Positions 63,816 to 64,000 of a DNA stretch of 64,000 nucleotides are shown in pieces. Below the pieces are notes generated by a model, which saw only the letters and a program-made list of their open reading frames with translations, had not been told where the DNA came from and ran no database searches. Source of the stretch: Geosiphon pyriformis (taxonomy: Eukaryota > Glomeromycota > Glomeromycetes > Archaeosporales > Geosiphonaceae). The stretch is taken from the NCBI GenBank assembly GCA_016748015.1, contig JAAOMT010000400.1:62001-126000 (forward strand), read 5' to 3'. Position 1 is the stretch's first letter; every line of letters begins with the position of its first letter. Both the position numbers and the translations under genes were made by a program.

Positions 63816-64000
63816 TTGTTGTTGTTGTTGCAGTATAGGCAGCTGATGAATTTGTTGAAGTGGTTGTTGGGGTGGCTGTCATATGGGTTCGGCTAGTGGC
63901 TAATTAATGATGATTCCAGAAGGTAAATTTTGTTGATTAATTAAGTTGGGGTTTTGGTCATTTTGATTTGGCTGCATTTGAAAATTTGGAGTTTTAATTT
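63816..64000 (-). pseudogene. gag: Start of gag N-domain tail of element E, cut by window edge
   Basis: A Gln/Pro/Asn-rich stretch corresponding to 49,902-50,100 in D, including the INQQNLPSGIIIN-like run. The N-domain, PBS and 5' LTR are expected beyond 64,000. Confidence 0.6.

Larger units (their letters stand above)
57313..64000 (-). mobile_element. Element E: Ty3/gypsy element lacking integrase (truncated by window)
   Basis: The left (3') LTR is 57,313-58,152; the other lies outside. The interior on the minus strand has gag, knuckle, protease, Cys-rich linker, dUTPase, RT and RNase H. From RNase H (about 58,560) it passes directly to the end of the post-integrase domain (58,190-58,435), so the integrase region present in A, C and D is absent. 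Coding sequences are close to D, while the LTR U3 block is different. Target flank on the left is CCAG (57,309-57,312). Confidence 0.88.

Noticed and set aside
1-64000. tRNA, rRNA or CRISPR loci
   Set aside because: No tRNA-like B-box/T-arm context, rRNA core sequence or regularly spaced repeats with unique spacers were recognised; the only tRNA-related sequences are retroelement primer sites.

Overview
The window looks like a transposon-packed stretch of an AT-rich fungal nuclear genome. The retroelement proteins most resemble those I know from arbuscular mycorrhizal fungi (Glomeromycotina, Rhizophagus/Gigaspora-like). That assignment rests on remembered family resemblance plus base composition, so it is an inference. 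I see no rRNA, tRNA, CRISPR or bacterial-style operon. Only one ordinary host gene is convincing: a Ser/Thr-rich secreted or GPI-anchored-like surface protein on the minus strand at 2,164-2,709, set in microsatellite-rich intergenic DNA (1-4.8 kb).

From 4.8 kb on, almost everything is retroelement. LINE-1x (4,827-9,980, +) is a 5'-truncated, stop-ridden non-LTR element with endonuclease, RT, RNase H and a terminal zinc finger. Next comes a four-level nest. An AT-eroded ORF1-only LINE on the minus strand (LINE-4x; 28,644-30,785 plus its 3' end at 10,192-10,250) was hit by LINE-2x, another ORF1-only LINE (10,259-28,635). LINE-2x was hit at its start codon by Ty3/gypsy element A (10,303-26,384, -). 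The gag of A was then hit by element B (18,505-24,332, -), which keeps gag, protease and the Cys-rich linker but has lost dUTPase, RT, RNase H and integrase. An AT-eroded gypsy fragment and LTR relic fill 30.9-32.05 kb.

LINE-3x (from about 32,050, +) is split twice. Gypsy element C (33,236-52,928, -) sits in its ORF1, and C itself contains a complete 10,025-bp element D (41,710-51,734, -) inside its gag. Element E (57,313 to beyond the window, -) sits in the RNase H region of LINE-3x ORF2. A 188-base run of N (33,994-34,181) hides the inner end of C's left LTR.

The gypsy elements share an unusual coding plan, read on the minus strand: gag N-domain, gag core, CCHC knuckle, aspartic protease, Cys-rich linker with three zinc-binding-like modules, dUTPase, RT, RNase H, integrase and a conserved post-integrase domain. 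A, C and D carry the whole plan. E lacks integrase, and B lacks everything after the linker. Nearly all ORFs are broken by C-to-T or G-to-A changes, and LTR pairs differ almost only by transitions, so cytosine deamination (RIP-like, or through 5-methylcytosine) appears to dominate decay. The main things to follow up are the PR-linker-dUTPase-RT architecture, the post-integrase domain, the YLDN RT active site shared by D and E, and the ORF1-only LINE family that shares its 3' end with the autonomous LINE.
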